A stretch of 32,053 bases of DNA from JBEVEP01 sp040512755. Lineage in GTDB: Bacteria > Pseudomonadota > Alphaproteobacteria > Rhizobiales > Rhizobiaceae. Position numbers and translations under genes: made by a program. Shown in pieces: positions 7,690 to 16,095 of the stretch. The notes below the pieces were generated by a model. That model worked only from the letters and a program-made list of their open reading frames with translations. It searched no databases and was not told the DNA's origin. Positions within the stretch are counted from its first letter, which is position 1, and the number at the start of each line of letters is the position of its first letter. The DNA is taken from the NCBI GenBank assembly GCA_040512755.1, contig JBEVEP010000160.1, forward strand, positions 1 to 32,053, read 5' to 3'.

Positions 7690-8127
7690 GTGATAGCCGG
7701 TGCCGGTAATGTAATCGTGCAACACTTCTTCGTTGTGCATCGATTCTTCGAGCCGGTGCTTGACCACGTCGCCGATGCTCACAATGCCGACAATGGCGCT
7801 GTCATGTATCACCAGCACATGGCGCGTGCGCAGCTCGGTCATGGTCGACATCACGGAGGGGAGAACATCATGTGCCGAACAGCTTGCGTAACTGCAGTTC
7901 ATGATGTCGGCGACCCGCATTAAGGGCGCCTCGGCGCCGTATTCAGCCACCGCATTGCAACAGTCCCGCTCCGACAGCGTGCCCAGGCACTCCCCGGGCG
8001 AACTGCCGACGACCACGAAGCCGATGTTTTTCTCCCGAAACAGCCGCAGCACTTCCACCATCGTGTGATCCGGAGTGACTGAGATCACCTCGGCAACCTT
8101 GGTCTTTAGGATTTCGCCGACATGCAT
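7687..8127 (-). CDS. Two-CBS-domain protein
   Basis: A 146-aa soluble protein made almost wholly of a CBS-domain pair: CBS1 about residues 8-65 (ISVTPDHTMVEVLRLFREKNIGFVVV, ending LGTLSERD) and CBS2 about 72-130 (DIMNCSYASCSAHDVLPSVM, ending IVGIVSIGDVVKHRLEE). Such pairs usually bind adenine nucleotides (AMP, ATP, NADH, SAM) and act as energy-state sensors; which ligand applies here cannot be told. It is the last gene of a nuoH-nuoI-CBS unit, 43 bp after nuoI, with GGAGG just before the ATG on the coding strand. The location suggests, but does not show, a role linked to complex I or the cell's redox state. Confidence 0.88.
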   Translation of the reverse strand: MHVGEILKTKVAEVISVTPDHTMVEVLRLFREKNIGFVVVGSSPGECLGTLSERDCCNAVAEYGAEAPLMRVADIMNCSYASCSAHDVLPSVMSTMTELRTRHVLVIHDSAIVGIVSIGDVVKHRLEESMHNEEVLHDYITGTGYH

Positions 8128-8170
8128 CTGAACCTCCTTTCTGCGCTCCGGCTTTACGGCTGGAGCGCGT

Positions 8171-8746
8171 TCACGTTCGGCGGATATTCCGCCACCAATT
8201 GTATCCCTGCGACTCGCTCGCCTCGACCAGCACGTTTTGTTCGGTGTTCAGGCGGGCAGCAACCACGCCGCCGCCGGTCGTCGCCTTGCCCGGTTTGCCG
8301 AGCAGGTCGTCGCGCCCGACCACCAGATCGTGCGAGGAAAAACTCGAAAATTCGTACTGTTGGCCAAGCGCGATCGCGTCCGCCGGGCAGGCGTCCTCGC
8401 ACAGCCCGCAGAACAGGCACCGGGACATGTCGATCTCGAATTTTGCAGGACGCCGGTTGCCCTTGTCATCCTCGTAGGGGACGACTTCGATGCAGTAGCA
8501 GGGACAAATGCGCGCGCAGAGTTCGCAGGCCACGCATTTGATCTCACCCTCGTCATCGCGCTTCAGGAAGTGATGCCCGCGGTAACGCGAATAGGGCAGC
8601 CATTTTTCCTTGTCCGGATACTGCATGGTGACGGATTTGGAGAACATGTAGCCGAAGGTGAGCGCTAAGGCATTCGCAAGATCGGCGAAGAACACCCAGC
8701 CGATCCATGTTCCACTTCTGTCAACTGCGCGCGACATCGCCGTCAC
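8171..8746 (-). CDS. nuoI: NADH-quinone oxidoreductase subunit I
   Basis: The ferredoxin-like complex I subunit (TYKY) carrying [4Fe-4S] clusters N6a and N6b between NuoG and NuoB. The 191-aa product has the motifs CVACELCARICP (Cys71/74/77/81) and CLFCGLCEDACP (Cys110/113/116/120), each ligand group completed by the last Cys of the other. Before them lies YRGHHFLKRDDEGEIKCVAC, a typical family lead-in. The end is longer than in mitochondrial-type proteins and ends basic. Met4 (8737) is an alternative start. It is 27 bp downstream of nuoH on the same strand, opposite to nuoA-G. Confidence 0.94.
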   Translation of the reverse strand: MTAMSRAVDRSGTWIGWVFFADLANALALTFGYMFSKSVTMQYPDKEKWLPYSRYRGHHFLKRDDEGEIKCVACELCARICPCYCIEVVPYEDDKGNRRPAKFEIDMSRCLFCGLCEDACPADAIALGQQYEFSSFSSHDLVVGRDDLLGKPGKATTGGGVVAARLNTEQNVLVEASESQGYNWWRNIRRT

Positions 8747-8773
8747 GCTCCAAGTCCTAACGGCCCACAGACC

Positions 8774-9760
8774 CTAAAGAAAGACGACTCCAGTAATGAT
8801 TATGTTCGCCAATGACAGTGGAAGCAAGACTTTCCACCCGATCGCCATCAGCTGGTCATAGCGATAGCGGGGGAAAGTGAAACGGAACCAGATGAATAGA
8901 TAGACGAAGAACGCAACCTTGAGCGCAAACCAGACGAGCGGCGGCAATGGGATAAGCACGCCGTTCCAGCCGCCGAAGAACAGAATCACCGTCAGGACCG
9001 ACACCAGAAGCATGATGGCGTATTCGCTGACCATGAAGAACGCAAAGCGGATGCCGCTATATTCGGTATGGAATCCGGCCCCCAGATCGCCTTCCGCCTC
9101 TGCCAGGTCGAAGGGAATTCGCTGCGCTTCGGCCAACCCGGCGACAAAGAACACGAAGAACCCGACCGGTTGATAAACGATGTTCCACACATCGGCCTGC
9201 GCCCGCACAATCTCGATCAGGCTCATGGATTGCGCCAGCATCACCACGCCGATGACCGCGAACCCCATCGGGATCTCGTAGCTGATCATCTGCGCGCAGG
9301 TCCGGAGGCTGCCCAGAACCGCGTACTTGCTGTTGGCGGCCCACCCGCCGAAGATGACGCCATAAACCTCGATCCCGATCACAGCGAACACGAAGAGCAG
9401 CGCCACGTTCATGTTGGAGACGTAAAGCGTGATCTCGTTGCCGAGGACCGAGACGGTTTCCCCGAACGGGACCGCCACGAACACTATGAAGGGCGGGGCG
9501 AGCGCCAGGATTGGCGCCAGTTTGAACAGGAAGCGGTCGGCTTCGGCCGGAATATGATCCTCTTTGGTCAAGAGCTTGATACCGTCCGCCACCGGCTGCA
9601 GCAGCCCGTGCCACCCCACGCGCATCGGTCCCATCCGTTGCTGCATGCGTCCGGCGATCTTGCGTTCCAGCCAGGTCAGCGGCAATGGCAGTAGCAGCAG
9701 GAAGGCAATCAGCAACGCAACCTTGAAGACGATCAGGCCGAGGGCGACGACAAGTTCCAT
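8774..9760 (-). CDS. nuoH: NADH-quinone oxidoreductase subunit H
   Basis: The membrane subunit of complex I that forms the quinone chamber and starts the proton path. The 328-aa product has about eight hydrophobic helices and the family signatures WLERKIAGRMQQRMGP (about 30-45), GGWAANSKYAVLGSLR and FDLAEAEGDLGAGFHTEYSG (acidic quinone-cavity loop). Length is normal. It is first in the minus-strand unit nuoH-nuoI-CBS. NuoA is on the other strand and NuoJ-N are absent from the window, so NuoH and NuoA are the only membrane subunits seen here. Confidence 0.95.
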   Translation of the reverse strand: MELVVALGLIVFKVALLIAFLLLLPLPLTWLERKIAGRMQQRMGPMRVGWHGLLQPVADGIKLLTKEDHIPAEADRFLFKLAPILALAPPFIVFVAVPFGETVSVLGNEITLYVSNMNVALLFVFAVIGIEVYGVIFGGWAANSKYAVLGSLRTCAQMISYEIPMGFAVIGVVMLAQSMSLIEIVRAQADVWNIVYQPVGFFVFFVAGLAEAQRIPFDLAEAEGDLGAGFHTEYSGIRFAFFMVSEYAIMLLVSVLTVILFFGGWNGVLIPLPPLVWFALKVAFFVYLFIWFRFTFPRYRYDQLMAIGWKVLLPLSLANIIITGVVFL

Positions 9761-9917
9761 GATCCGCGGTCACCTGTTCAACGGGTCGAGACCCGCGACG
9801 GCGGTTTTGCCAACGGCAACCACCGATCCAACGATGGTATCACAGTCATTTCGTAGCTGGCTACGGTGCGTAGACCAGCGCCCGTCTGTCCGCTCGCCGC
9901 AAAGACCGAGAGCAGCC

Positions 9918-10808
9918 TCAGCCGCGCCCGAGTGTTTGTTCAATCTGCGCCCTCAGTTGAGGGTCGATGTTGAGGGCGTTTGCGAGGGCGTCAAGATAGT
10001 TTCGCTCCGCAGGTGTATCGACCGTCGTGGCCAGGACTGAAGCTGCGTAGATCTGGAGCCCAACTTCCGGCGAGTTCGCGGCAGTCACGATTTCCCGGGG
10101 ATCGACGGGGGTTGTCAGTTGTTCAACCAACGCCCGACGATCGGCTGAACTCATGCCGAGTTGATCGAGGCGACCGGCGAGCCTGCGCTGTTCGTCCTCG
10201 TCAATGACGCCGTCGGCTTGCGCTGCGGCGACCATGGCCTTGATGAGTACGCCGGCGAGAGCATCGGGACCGCCGCGCGCCTGGCCGGGATGAAACCCGC
10301 TGTCGGGCGGCGGTACCAGTGCGGCCGAAGCGTCTTTCTGCCCGCCGCCTTGCTGGGCCTGAAAGCGCTTGAGCGCCTGATAAGCCAGAACACCGATCAC
10401 CGCCATGCCGCCATAGCGTACGAGATCGTTCATTCCCGCCCCCTCCGCCATTTCGGCCTGCTGCTGGCGCGAGGACGAACCTGGCTTAGGTTCAGCCGGC
10501 ATCCTATCGCCAGCCCGCGCGCCGCGGTCAGGTTCGGTTCCCCCGGAGTCACTACCACTGGCCGCGCCCCCAAGTAGGCTGCCCAGGATCTCGCCGAGCC
10601 CTCCAGAGGCGCCAGCCCCTGGTCGGTTGGTCGCGGCGCCACTTCCGGCGGCGGCGCCGAGGAGGCTACCGAGAATATCGCCGATGTTGCCCGGGGCATC
10701 TGGCTTGGCCCGGGCGGCCCCCGCCCCTCCTCCTTCCCGCTCGCGGAGCCCACCTCCGCCTAGTGCAGCTTGAAGCATCTGCTCAAGCGCCGATTGGTTG
10801 CTGGCCAT
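9918..10808 (-). CDS. DUF533/TerB-like Gly-rich membrane protein
   Basis: A 296-aa protein that I place in the DUF533 (YebE-like) family; its function is unknown. Order: Gly/Ala-rich low-complexity N-terminus with a duplicated unit (GDILGSLLG near 43-51 and GEILGSLLG near 72-80); a polar linker 90-125; one membrane segment about 130-145 (LVRYGGMAVIGVLAYQAL); then a helical TerB-like domain about 183-290 containing AMVAAAQADGVIDEDEQ, whose acidic loop resembles the metal-binding TerB motif. The frame is open further upstream, but the ATG at 10808 follows AGGAAGGAGG and is the natural start. It is 34 bp downstream of the 166-aa gene and probably co-transcribed. Confidence 0.75.
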   Translation of the reverse strand: MASNQSALEQMLQAALGGGGLREREGGGAGAARAKPDAPGNIGDILGSLLGAAAGSGAATNRPGAGASGGLGEILGSLLGGAASGSDSGGTEPDRGARAGDRMPAEPKPGSSSRQQQAEMAEGAGMNDLVRYGGMAVIGVLAYQALKRFQAQQGGGQKDASAALVPPPDSGFHPGQARGGPDALAGVLIKAMVAAAQADGVIDEDEQRRLAGRLDQLGMSSADRRALVEQLTTPVDPREIVTAANSPEVGLQIYAASVLATTVDTPAERNYLDALANALNIDPQLRAQIEQTLGRG

Positions 10809-10842
10809 GGAAGCCTCCTTCCTAGAGGTCGATACTCCTTTG

Positions 10843-11343
10843 TCAGGCCGAGAGCTGGAGCGCCTTCGAGACATCCTCAAGGGTCGCCTTCTCGGCATCG
10901 CTGACCCGAACGCCGCCGAAACCCATGAAGCCGCCTTCTCTGGCGGCATTGGCCACACGCTCGCTGACCTGGAAAAGCCAAGCCTTTAATCCAGCGGCGT
11001 CATCGGGAGCTTTTTCGTCAACCAGTGCGGCTGTTCGACCAAGCGCCGCCAGGATAGCTCCCTTCATTTCGGATGTCTGCTTCCCGGCAAACTGGTTCTT
11101 GATGACAGCGCGTGCGGCCGCGCGTCCTTCGGAGGTCTCGAAGTCGGACACGATGGACTTGATCAGGGCGTTTGATTGGGGATCGGTCTTTGCCGCGACG
11201 AGCGCGCTGCCGCTGGCCAAGCCCTCCTTGGTCATGCCGATCAGGCCGCTTGGATCGGCGAGCGTGACGGCCATTCCGGCCATCATCACGCTGCCGAGCA
11301 CCTGGCTCCATTCCTCCGCCGTGAAATTGGTCTTGGTCGCCAT
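10843..11343 (-). CDS. Conserved-looking protein of unknown function, 166 aa
   Basis: I do not recognise this family. The product begins MATKTNFTAEEWSQVLGSV and appears mostly helical and acidic/Ala-rich, with a Gly/Met-rich patch near the N-terminus (MMAGMAVTLADPSGLIGMTKEG) and a second near the C-terminus (EGGFMGFGGVRVSDAEK). No signal peptide or clear membrane span is seen. The frame stays open upstream to about 11601, but ATG 11343 follows CGGAGAG and gives a compact protein, so I chose it. Codon use looks normal for the window. It precedes the DUF533 gene by 34 bp, and the pair probably forms a two-gene operon. Confidence 0.7.
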   Translation of the reverse strand: MATKTNFTAEEWSQVLGSVMMAGMAVTLADPSGLIGMTKEGLASGSALVAAKTDPQSNALIKSIVSDFETSEGRAAARAVIKNQFAGKQTSEMKGAILAALGRTAALVDEKAPDDAAGLKAWLFQVSERVANAAREGGFMGFGGVRVSDAEKATLEDVSKALQLSA

Positions 11344-11411
11344 GGGTGCTCTCCGTTCTCGACAAACAGAACCCAAACGGCCCAAAGCTGGCCGCGCCCA
11401 CGCCATATCCA

Positions 11412-11437
11412 GTCTGCGCCTCGGCGAGGCGAAAGAC
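11412..11437 (-). promoter_or_regulatory. GC-rich hairpin in the leader of the 166-aa gene
   Basis: CGCCTC and GAGGCG around GGC form a tight 6-bp stem, extended across a small internal loop by GTCT/AGAC. It lies about 70 nt before the start codon. No T-tract follows on the minus strand, so it is more likely a leader or stability hairpin than a terminator. No convincing promoter was recognised in the rest of 11344-11636. Confidence 0.35.
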
Positions 11438-11636
11438 CAATAAAACTTGCAGATTCGAGTGTATTTTCCCGATCGTAAATGTATGTCGACGAGAGCGTAC
11501 TCGGCATTGGCGGGGTGTGTCTCATCGTCGACGGCGGGTCGCTTGCCAAGTCGGATCGGCCCGCCAGACATCGCGATGTCGGTCGGTCGGTGGCCCGCCA
11601 TTGTTAGGGGGCAGTTCGGGGTGGGCGAAAAGCCAT

Positions 11637-13475
11637 TTAGAAGGCTGTGTGGTTGGCGCCTGGCTGCCTGTACGGAGAATGACTGGCAACCAGATGTCCA
11701 TCACCGACATCCTGAAGGGCAACCTTTGCAGGGGGATTTCTGATGCTTCGCACCGCGCTGGGAATCTCGTCAGCAAGACGGGCAAAATGCGCGCGCCGCC
11801 GGTTGGGGTCCGGTACAGGAACGGCTTCGATCAGACGCCTCGTATAGGGATGGAGCGGATTTGAAAAAATCTGGTCGCGCGTCGCCATCTCCACGATTTG
11901 GCCCAGATACATCACGGCGACACGGTCGGAGATGTTTTCGACAACAGCCATGTCGTGCGAGATGAAGAGATAGGCGACACCGAACTCGCGTTGCAGCTCC
12001 TTCAACAGCTTCAACACGCGGGCTTGCACTGAAACGTCGAGCGCCGAAACGCTTTCGTCCGCGATGATCAACTTGGGTCTCAGCGCAAGAGCGCGGGCAA
12101 TGCAGATGCGCTGGCGCTGGCCCCCCGAGAACTCGTGCGGATAGCGCTCCATTTGATCGGGGGATAGGCCGACCCGCTGGAACAGCGCTGCTACGTTGGC
12201 CGTGCGCTCCTCCCTCGTGCCAATGCCGTGGATCAGAAGCGGCTCAGCGACCAGGTCTCCGACCCTCATGCGCGGATCAAGCGAGGCAGAGGGATCCTGG
12301 AAGATCATCTGCACCTCGCGGCGGATCGCCTTGCGCTCGTCGCGGCCGAGCGTGGCGAGGTCGCGCCCGGCTATCGAGATGCTGCCGGAATATGGCGCCA
12401 GACCGGCGATCGCCTTGGCTGTCGTCGACTTGCCGCAGCCGGACTCGCCAACAAGCGAGACGGTTTCCCCCGCCGCGATCGAGAAGCTGACGCCCTCGAC
12501 GGCGTGGACACGGCGATCGACGCGGCCGAAGAAGCCGCCTCGAAGATCGAAGCGGACATGGAGGTCGCGAACGTCGGCTACCTGCGCAGGCCGTGGCGGA
12601 ACAGCGTGACCATCTCTGGCGTTTCGTCCGCCGCCGATCCGCGGCACCGCCGCCAGAAGCTCGCGCGTGTAGTCGGCCTTCGGGCGGGTGAAAATGTCGG
12701 CGGCTCTGCCCTGTTCGACCATGCGGCCATTGCGCATGATGATGACGCGGTCGGCCATCTCGGCGACCACACCCATATCGTGCGTGATCAGGATCACGCT
12801 GGTGCCGTGCTCGCGCTGCAGATCGCGCAGAAGTTCCAGCACCTCTCCCTGGACTGTGACGTCCAGCGCCGTCGTGGGCTCATCCGCGATCAGAACGTCC
12901 GGCTTCAGAGCCAGCGCCATCGCGATCATGACGCGTTGGCGCATGCCCCCGGAGAGTTCGTGAGGATATTGCTTCAGCCGCCCATCGGCGTCGGGAATGC
13001 GGACCGCCCGCAGCGCCTCGACTGTCCTGCGCCTCGCCTCTGCGCGAGATATCGGGACATGCGCTTCTATGGCCTCGATCAGTTGCCGGCCTATTGTGAG
13101 AACCGGGTTCAGTGACGTCATCGGTTCCTGGAAGATCATTGCGATCCGGTTGCCGCGGATGCTCCGCATGCGGCTTTCGCCAAGCGCGGCAAGGTCCTGA
13201 CCGGCGAGGCGGATCGAGCCGGTTGTGATGCGCGCTGCCGGCTTCGGCAGTAGCCCCATGATCGCGAGCGCGGTCATTGACTTACCGGAACCGGATTCCC
13301 CGGCGATGCAGAGCGTCTCGCCAGCCCTCAAATCGAAGGACAGGTCGGATACGACCTCTCGCTCACCATCCTCGCTACGCACGCTGACGGTCAAGCCGGT
13401 GACACTGAGCACCGGACTGGCTGAGCTATCCGGAGCGATTGCCCCGGATAGTTTGATGTCCTCACTGAACGTCAT
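11637..13475 (-). CDS. Peptide-type ABC transporter, fused double ATPase
   Basis: A 612-aa cytoplasmic protein with two nucleotide-binding domains of the DppD and DppF types in one chain, as in GsiA-like importers. It would power uptake through the two permeases encoded upstream. Domain 1: Walker A GESGSGKS 59-66, signature LSGGM 174-178, Walker B LIADEP about 195-200. Domain 2: Walker A GESGCGKS 343-350, signature FSGGQ 449-453, Walker B IIADES with Ser475 in place of the usual Pro. The catalytic Glu is present in both. The C-terminus lacks the Cys-rich GCxFxxRCP tail seen in separate DppD proteins. The start overlaps the amidase stop by 4 bp; it is the last gene of the operon. Confidence 0.92.
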   Translation of the reverse strand: MTFSEDIKLSGAIAPDSSASPVLSVTGLTVSVRSEDGEREVVSDLSFDLRAGETLCIAGESGSGKSMTALAIMGLLPKPAARITTGSIRLAGQDLAALGESRMRSIRGNRIAMIFQEPMTSLNPVLTIGRQLIEAIEAHVPISRAEARRRTVEALRAVRIPDADGRLKQYPHELSGGMRQRVMIAMALALKPDVLIADEPTTALDVTVQGEVLELLRDLQREHGTSVILITHDMGVVAEMADRVIIMRNGRMVEQGRAADIFTRPKADYTRELLAAVPRIGGGRNARDGHAVPPRPAQVADVRDLHVRFDLRGGFFGRVDRRVHAVEGVSFSIAAGETVSLVGESGCGKSTTAKAIAGLAPYSGSISIAGRDLATLGRDERKAIRREVQMIFQDPSASLDPRMRVGDLVAEPLLIHGIGTREERTANVAALFQRVGLSPDQMERYPHEFSGGQRQRICIARALALRPKLIIADESVSALDVSVQARVLKLLKELQREFGVAYLFISHDMAVVENISDRVAVMYLGQIVEMATRDQIFSNPLHPYTRRLIEAVPVPDPNRRRAHFARLADEIPSAVRSIRNPPAKVALQDVGDGHLVASHSPYRQPGANHTAF

Positions 13476-14416
13476 TCGAAGACGCAGCGGGGAAAGTAGA
13501 ACGAGACCACCCAGTTAGGCATGTCGACGATCTCGCTGATGCGCAGATCGCCGCACACCGAGACGAGCATGTAGGCGTCAGCCGGGTCCATTCCGTAGCG
13601 TGCGGCAAGCAACTCGACCATTTGGGAAACGGCACTTTTGGCCCCTTCCATCAGGTCGGGACCGATGCCGGTCGTTACCTCGTAGCCCTTTGCGTCGAGG
13701 TGACGTGACACCGGGCCAGGCGTCGTGAAGCGCGGCGTCTTCAGCCTCGCATCCTTGACCAGATCGAGCGTCAGGACGGTGTTCATCGGGCTCTCGATCG
13801 CGGTGCCGCAAACCTCGCCATCACCTTGCGCTGCATGCGTGTCGCCAACCGAGAACAGCGCCCCCGGCACCTCGACCGGCAAGTAGAGAACCGTTCCCGC
13901 CGCAAGATCGCGGATGTCGAGATTGCCTCCCACCCGACGGGGTGGGACGACCGAATGGAGGCCCGGCTCGGCCGGAGCATTGCCAATGGTGCCGGCGAAA
14001 GGCTTCAGCGGCACCCTGCCGTTCTTGCCGAACAGCGCCGGCTCGAGCGAGGACGCGTCATATTTCCAGATGTTCAGCGCCGGCTCCTTGAAATCGTCAG
14101 CCAGCAGCCCGAAGCCTGGAATGCACGCCGTCCAGCCGAAGCCGGACGGCTTGAACGCCTCAACGGTGATCTTCAGCGCGTCACCGGGTTCCGCTCCATC
14201 GACATAGATCGGCCCGGTCACGGGATTGAGCCTGGCGAAGTCAAGGGCGCTGACATCCGCCAGGGTGCTCTCGGGCGTCAACTGGCCGCCCGATGCGTCA
14301 AGGCACTCGAACTCGATCGTCGAGCCGGGCGCTACCCGTTGGGCCGGGGCGTTGCTGTTGTCCCAGCCGAAGTGATGGTGGCGTCCATGAATCGTATAGT
14401 CGCACTTATTGCACAT
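13472..14416 (-). CDS. Acetamidase/formamidase family hydrolase
   Basis: A 314-aa enzyme of the FmdA/AmdA family, which hydrolyses short amides to the acid and ammonia. Family stretches visible: YTIHGRHHHFGWDNS at the N-terminus, APGSTIEFECLDASGGQL, the metal/active-site-like GDTHAAQGDGEVCGTAIE (about 190-208), GIGPDLMEGAKSAV, and a C-terminal DAYMLVSVCGDLRISEIVD. No signal peptide is seen, so it is cytoplasmic. It lies between the binding-protein gene (11-bp overlap) and the ATPase gene (4-bp overlap), so it belongs to the importer operon and probably acts on the imported compound. The exact substrate is unknown; formamide, acetamide or a larger amide are all possible. Confidence 0.9.
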   Translation of the reverse strand: MCNKCDYTIHGRHHHFGWDNSNAPAQRVAPGSTIEFECLDASGGQLTPESTLADVSALDFARLNPVTGPIYVDGAEPGDALKITVEAFKPSGFGWTACIPGFGLLADDFKEPALNIWKYDASSLEPALFGKNGRVPLKPFAGTIGNAPAEPGLHSVVPPRRVGGNLDIRDLAAGTVLYLPVEVPGALFSVGDTHAAQGDGEVCGTAIESPMNTVLTLDLVKDARLKTPRFTTPGPVSRHLDAKGYEVTTGIGPDLMEGAKSAVSQMVELLAARYGMDPADAYMLVSVCGDLRISEIVDMPNWVVSFYFPRCVFE

Positions 14417-16049
14417 CGTTCACGTAGATATAGTCGTAGTTGATCGGGATATGGACCGGGTCGACATAGAGGATGTCGGCGCCTGCCATACGTGGCGAAC
14501 GCAGGGTAAAGCGCTGCTCGTTGAACACCGGCGCCCAAGGCGCATCCTCCATGATCTTGCCGAAGATCTCGCTCCACATTTTGTAGCGTTCTTCTGACTT
14601 GGCCGGATCGGTGATGGCGTCGGCTTCGGCGGCCTTCTTGTCAAGTTCCTCGTTGCAGTACCATGACCAGTTCCAACCGCCCGGAACCGCGCCGCCGCAG
14701 CCGAGGATCGGACCGTAGAAGTTGGCCGGGTCAGGGAAGTCGGCAATCCAGCCCATGCCGCCCGACCAGATCATGGGCGCGCCGTCCTTCTCGCCGCCGG
14801 CAGCGATGACGTTCGCCTGGGCGAGCGCCTGGATGTTGGCCTTGATGCCGATTGCGGCGAGGTCCTGCTGGATCGCCTGTGCGATGCGCGGATTTGGATC
14901 GGTGTTCATCGCGAACAGTTCGGTTTCGAAGCCATTGGGATGTCCAGCCTCGGCGATCAGCGCCTTGGCCTTCTCGACATCATATGCGTAGCCCTTGTAG
15001 TTTTTGTCGTACGCCGGCATCGACGGAGGCAGCGGCTGGTTGGCCGGCACGGCGCGGTTGTTGATGAGCTGGACGATGCGGTCCTTGTTGATCGCCATGT
15101 TGACTGCCTGGCGCACCTTCACATTGTCGAAGGGCGGCTTGGTGGTGTTCATGGTGATGTAGCCGGTGTGCAACTGGCCACCCTCGACCACCTGCTTCTT
15201 CTGCGCAGGGTCGCTCATGACCTCCTGGAATTTCGCCGGCGGAATCGGGTCGCCCGAGATATCGACCTCGCCCTGTTGCACGCGCAGCAGCGCGACGATC
15301 GGCTCCTGGCCGATCTCGAAGGTCATCTTCTCGAGATAAGGCAGGCCCTTGTTCCAATAGTCGGGATTGCGCTCGAAGACGAGGCGTTGTCCGAGCGTCC
15401 ACTCTGTCAGCTTAAAGGCGCCCGTGCCGACCGGGTGCTTGCCAAAATCGGCGCCAAACTCTTCGACCGCTTCCTTCGGCACGACGTGAGCGAAGTTGAT
15501 CGCCATCACGTGGAGGAAAGTGGCGTCGGGCCGCGATAGCTCGATCTTGATTGTCGACGGGTCGACGACAGTGACGCCGGACAGGCTTTCCGACTTGCCG
15601 CTCGAAATATCTTCATAACCCTTGATCGAGGCGAAGAAGCCCGAGCCCGGGCTCTGCGTCTTCGGGTTGGTGACGCGCTCGAGCGAGTACTTCACGTCTT
15701 CGGCCGTCAGCTCCCGGCCGTTGTGGAATTTCACCCCCGGCCGCAGCTTGAAGGTGAAGGTCTGGCCGTCAGGCGATATCTCATAACTTTCGGCCAGCTC
15801 CGGCCGCAGCTTCGTCGTGCCCGGTTCGTAGTCCATCAGCCCGTCGAACAGGCTCTTGATCATCGACCAGTTCTGCCAATCATAGCCGATTGCCGGGTCG
15901 AGCGTCGCGACGTCGTCCTTGTATGTGATGACGATCTCGCCGCCCTGCTTTGCATTGGGGTCGCGTTGTTCCTGCGCCGTGGCCGGTATCAAATTGAGCA
16001 TTAGCGCTAGGGCAGAGGCCGCGACAGTTGATGCAAGGTATTTTCTCAT
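14406..16049 (-). CDS. Peptide/nickel-type ABC transporter substrate-binding protein
   Basis: A periplasmic binding protein of the SBP_bac_5 (OppA/DppA) family, 547 aa. The signal peptide (MRKYLAS start, hydrophobic core 7-22) is probably cut after ATA-25 before Gln26. Family stretches: TLDPAIGYDWQNWSMIKSLF, the cluster ISPDGQTFTFKLRPGVKFHN, LTAEDVKYSLERV, and PVGTGAFKLTEW. The frame is open upstream to 16157, but ATG 16049 follows AAAGGAA and starts the signal peptide. It is 46 bp from the permease gene before it. Ligand cannot be read from sequence; the amidase and amiC/amiR context suggests an amide-bearing solute rather than an ordinary peptide. Confidence 0.93.
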   Translation of the reverse strand: MRKYLASTVAASALALMLNLIPATAQEQRDPNAKQGGEIVITYKDDVATLDPAIGYDWQNWSMIKSLFDGLMDYEPGTTKLRPELAESYEISPDGQTFTFKLRPGVKFHNGRELTAEDVKYSLERVTNPKTQSPGSGFFASIKGYEDISSGKSESLSGVTVVDPSTIKIELSRPDATFLHVMAINFAHVVPKEAVEEFGADFGKHPVGTGAFKLTEWTLGQRLVFERNPDYWNKGLPYLEKMTFEIGQEPIVALLRVQQGEVDISGDPIPPAKFQEVMSDPAQKKQVVEGGQLHTGYITMNTTKPPFDNVKVRQAVNMAINKDRIVQLINNRAVPANQPLPPSMPAYDKNYKGYAYDVEKAKALIAEAGHPNGFETELFAMNTDPNPRIAQAIQQDLAAIGIKANIQALAQANVIAAGGEKDGAPMIWSGGMGWIADFPDPANFYGPILGCGGAVPGGWNWSWYCNEELDKKAAEADAITDPAKSEERYKMWSEIFGKIMEDAPWAPVFNEQRFTLRSPRMAGADILYVDPVHIPINYDYIYVNDVQ

Positions 16050-16095
16050 CTGTGTTTCCTTTCTCCCTTGGTTGCCTTGTTTTCGAAGTCTGCTG

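Noticed and set aside
9782..9795. CGGGTC-GA-GACCCG palindrome before nuoH
   Set aside because: Fourteen-base symmetry in G+C-rich DNA is expected by chance, and it lies too close to the start codon (about 22 bp) with no second copy seen.
11630..11647. AGCC/GGCT with TTTT as terminator of the fused ATPase gene
   Set aside because: Only a 4-bp stem, overlapping the stop codon; too weak to call.
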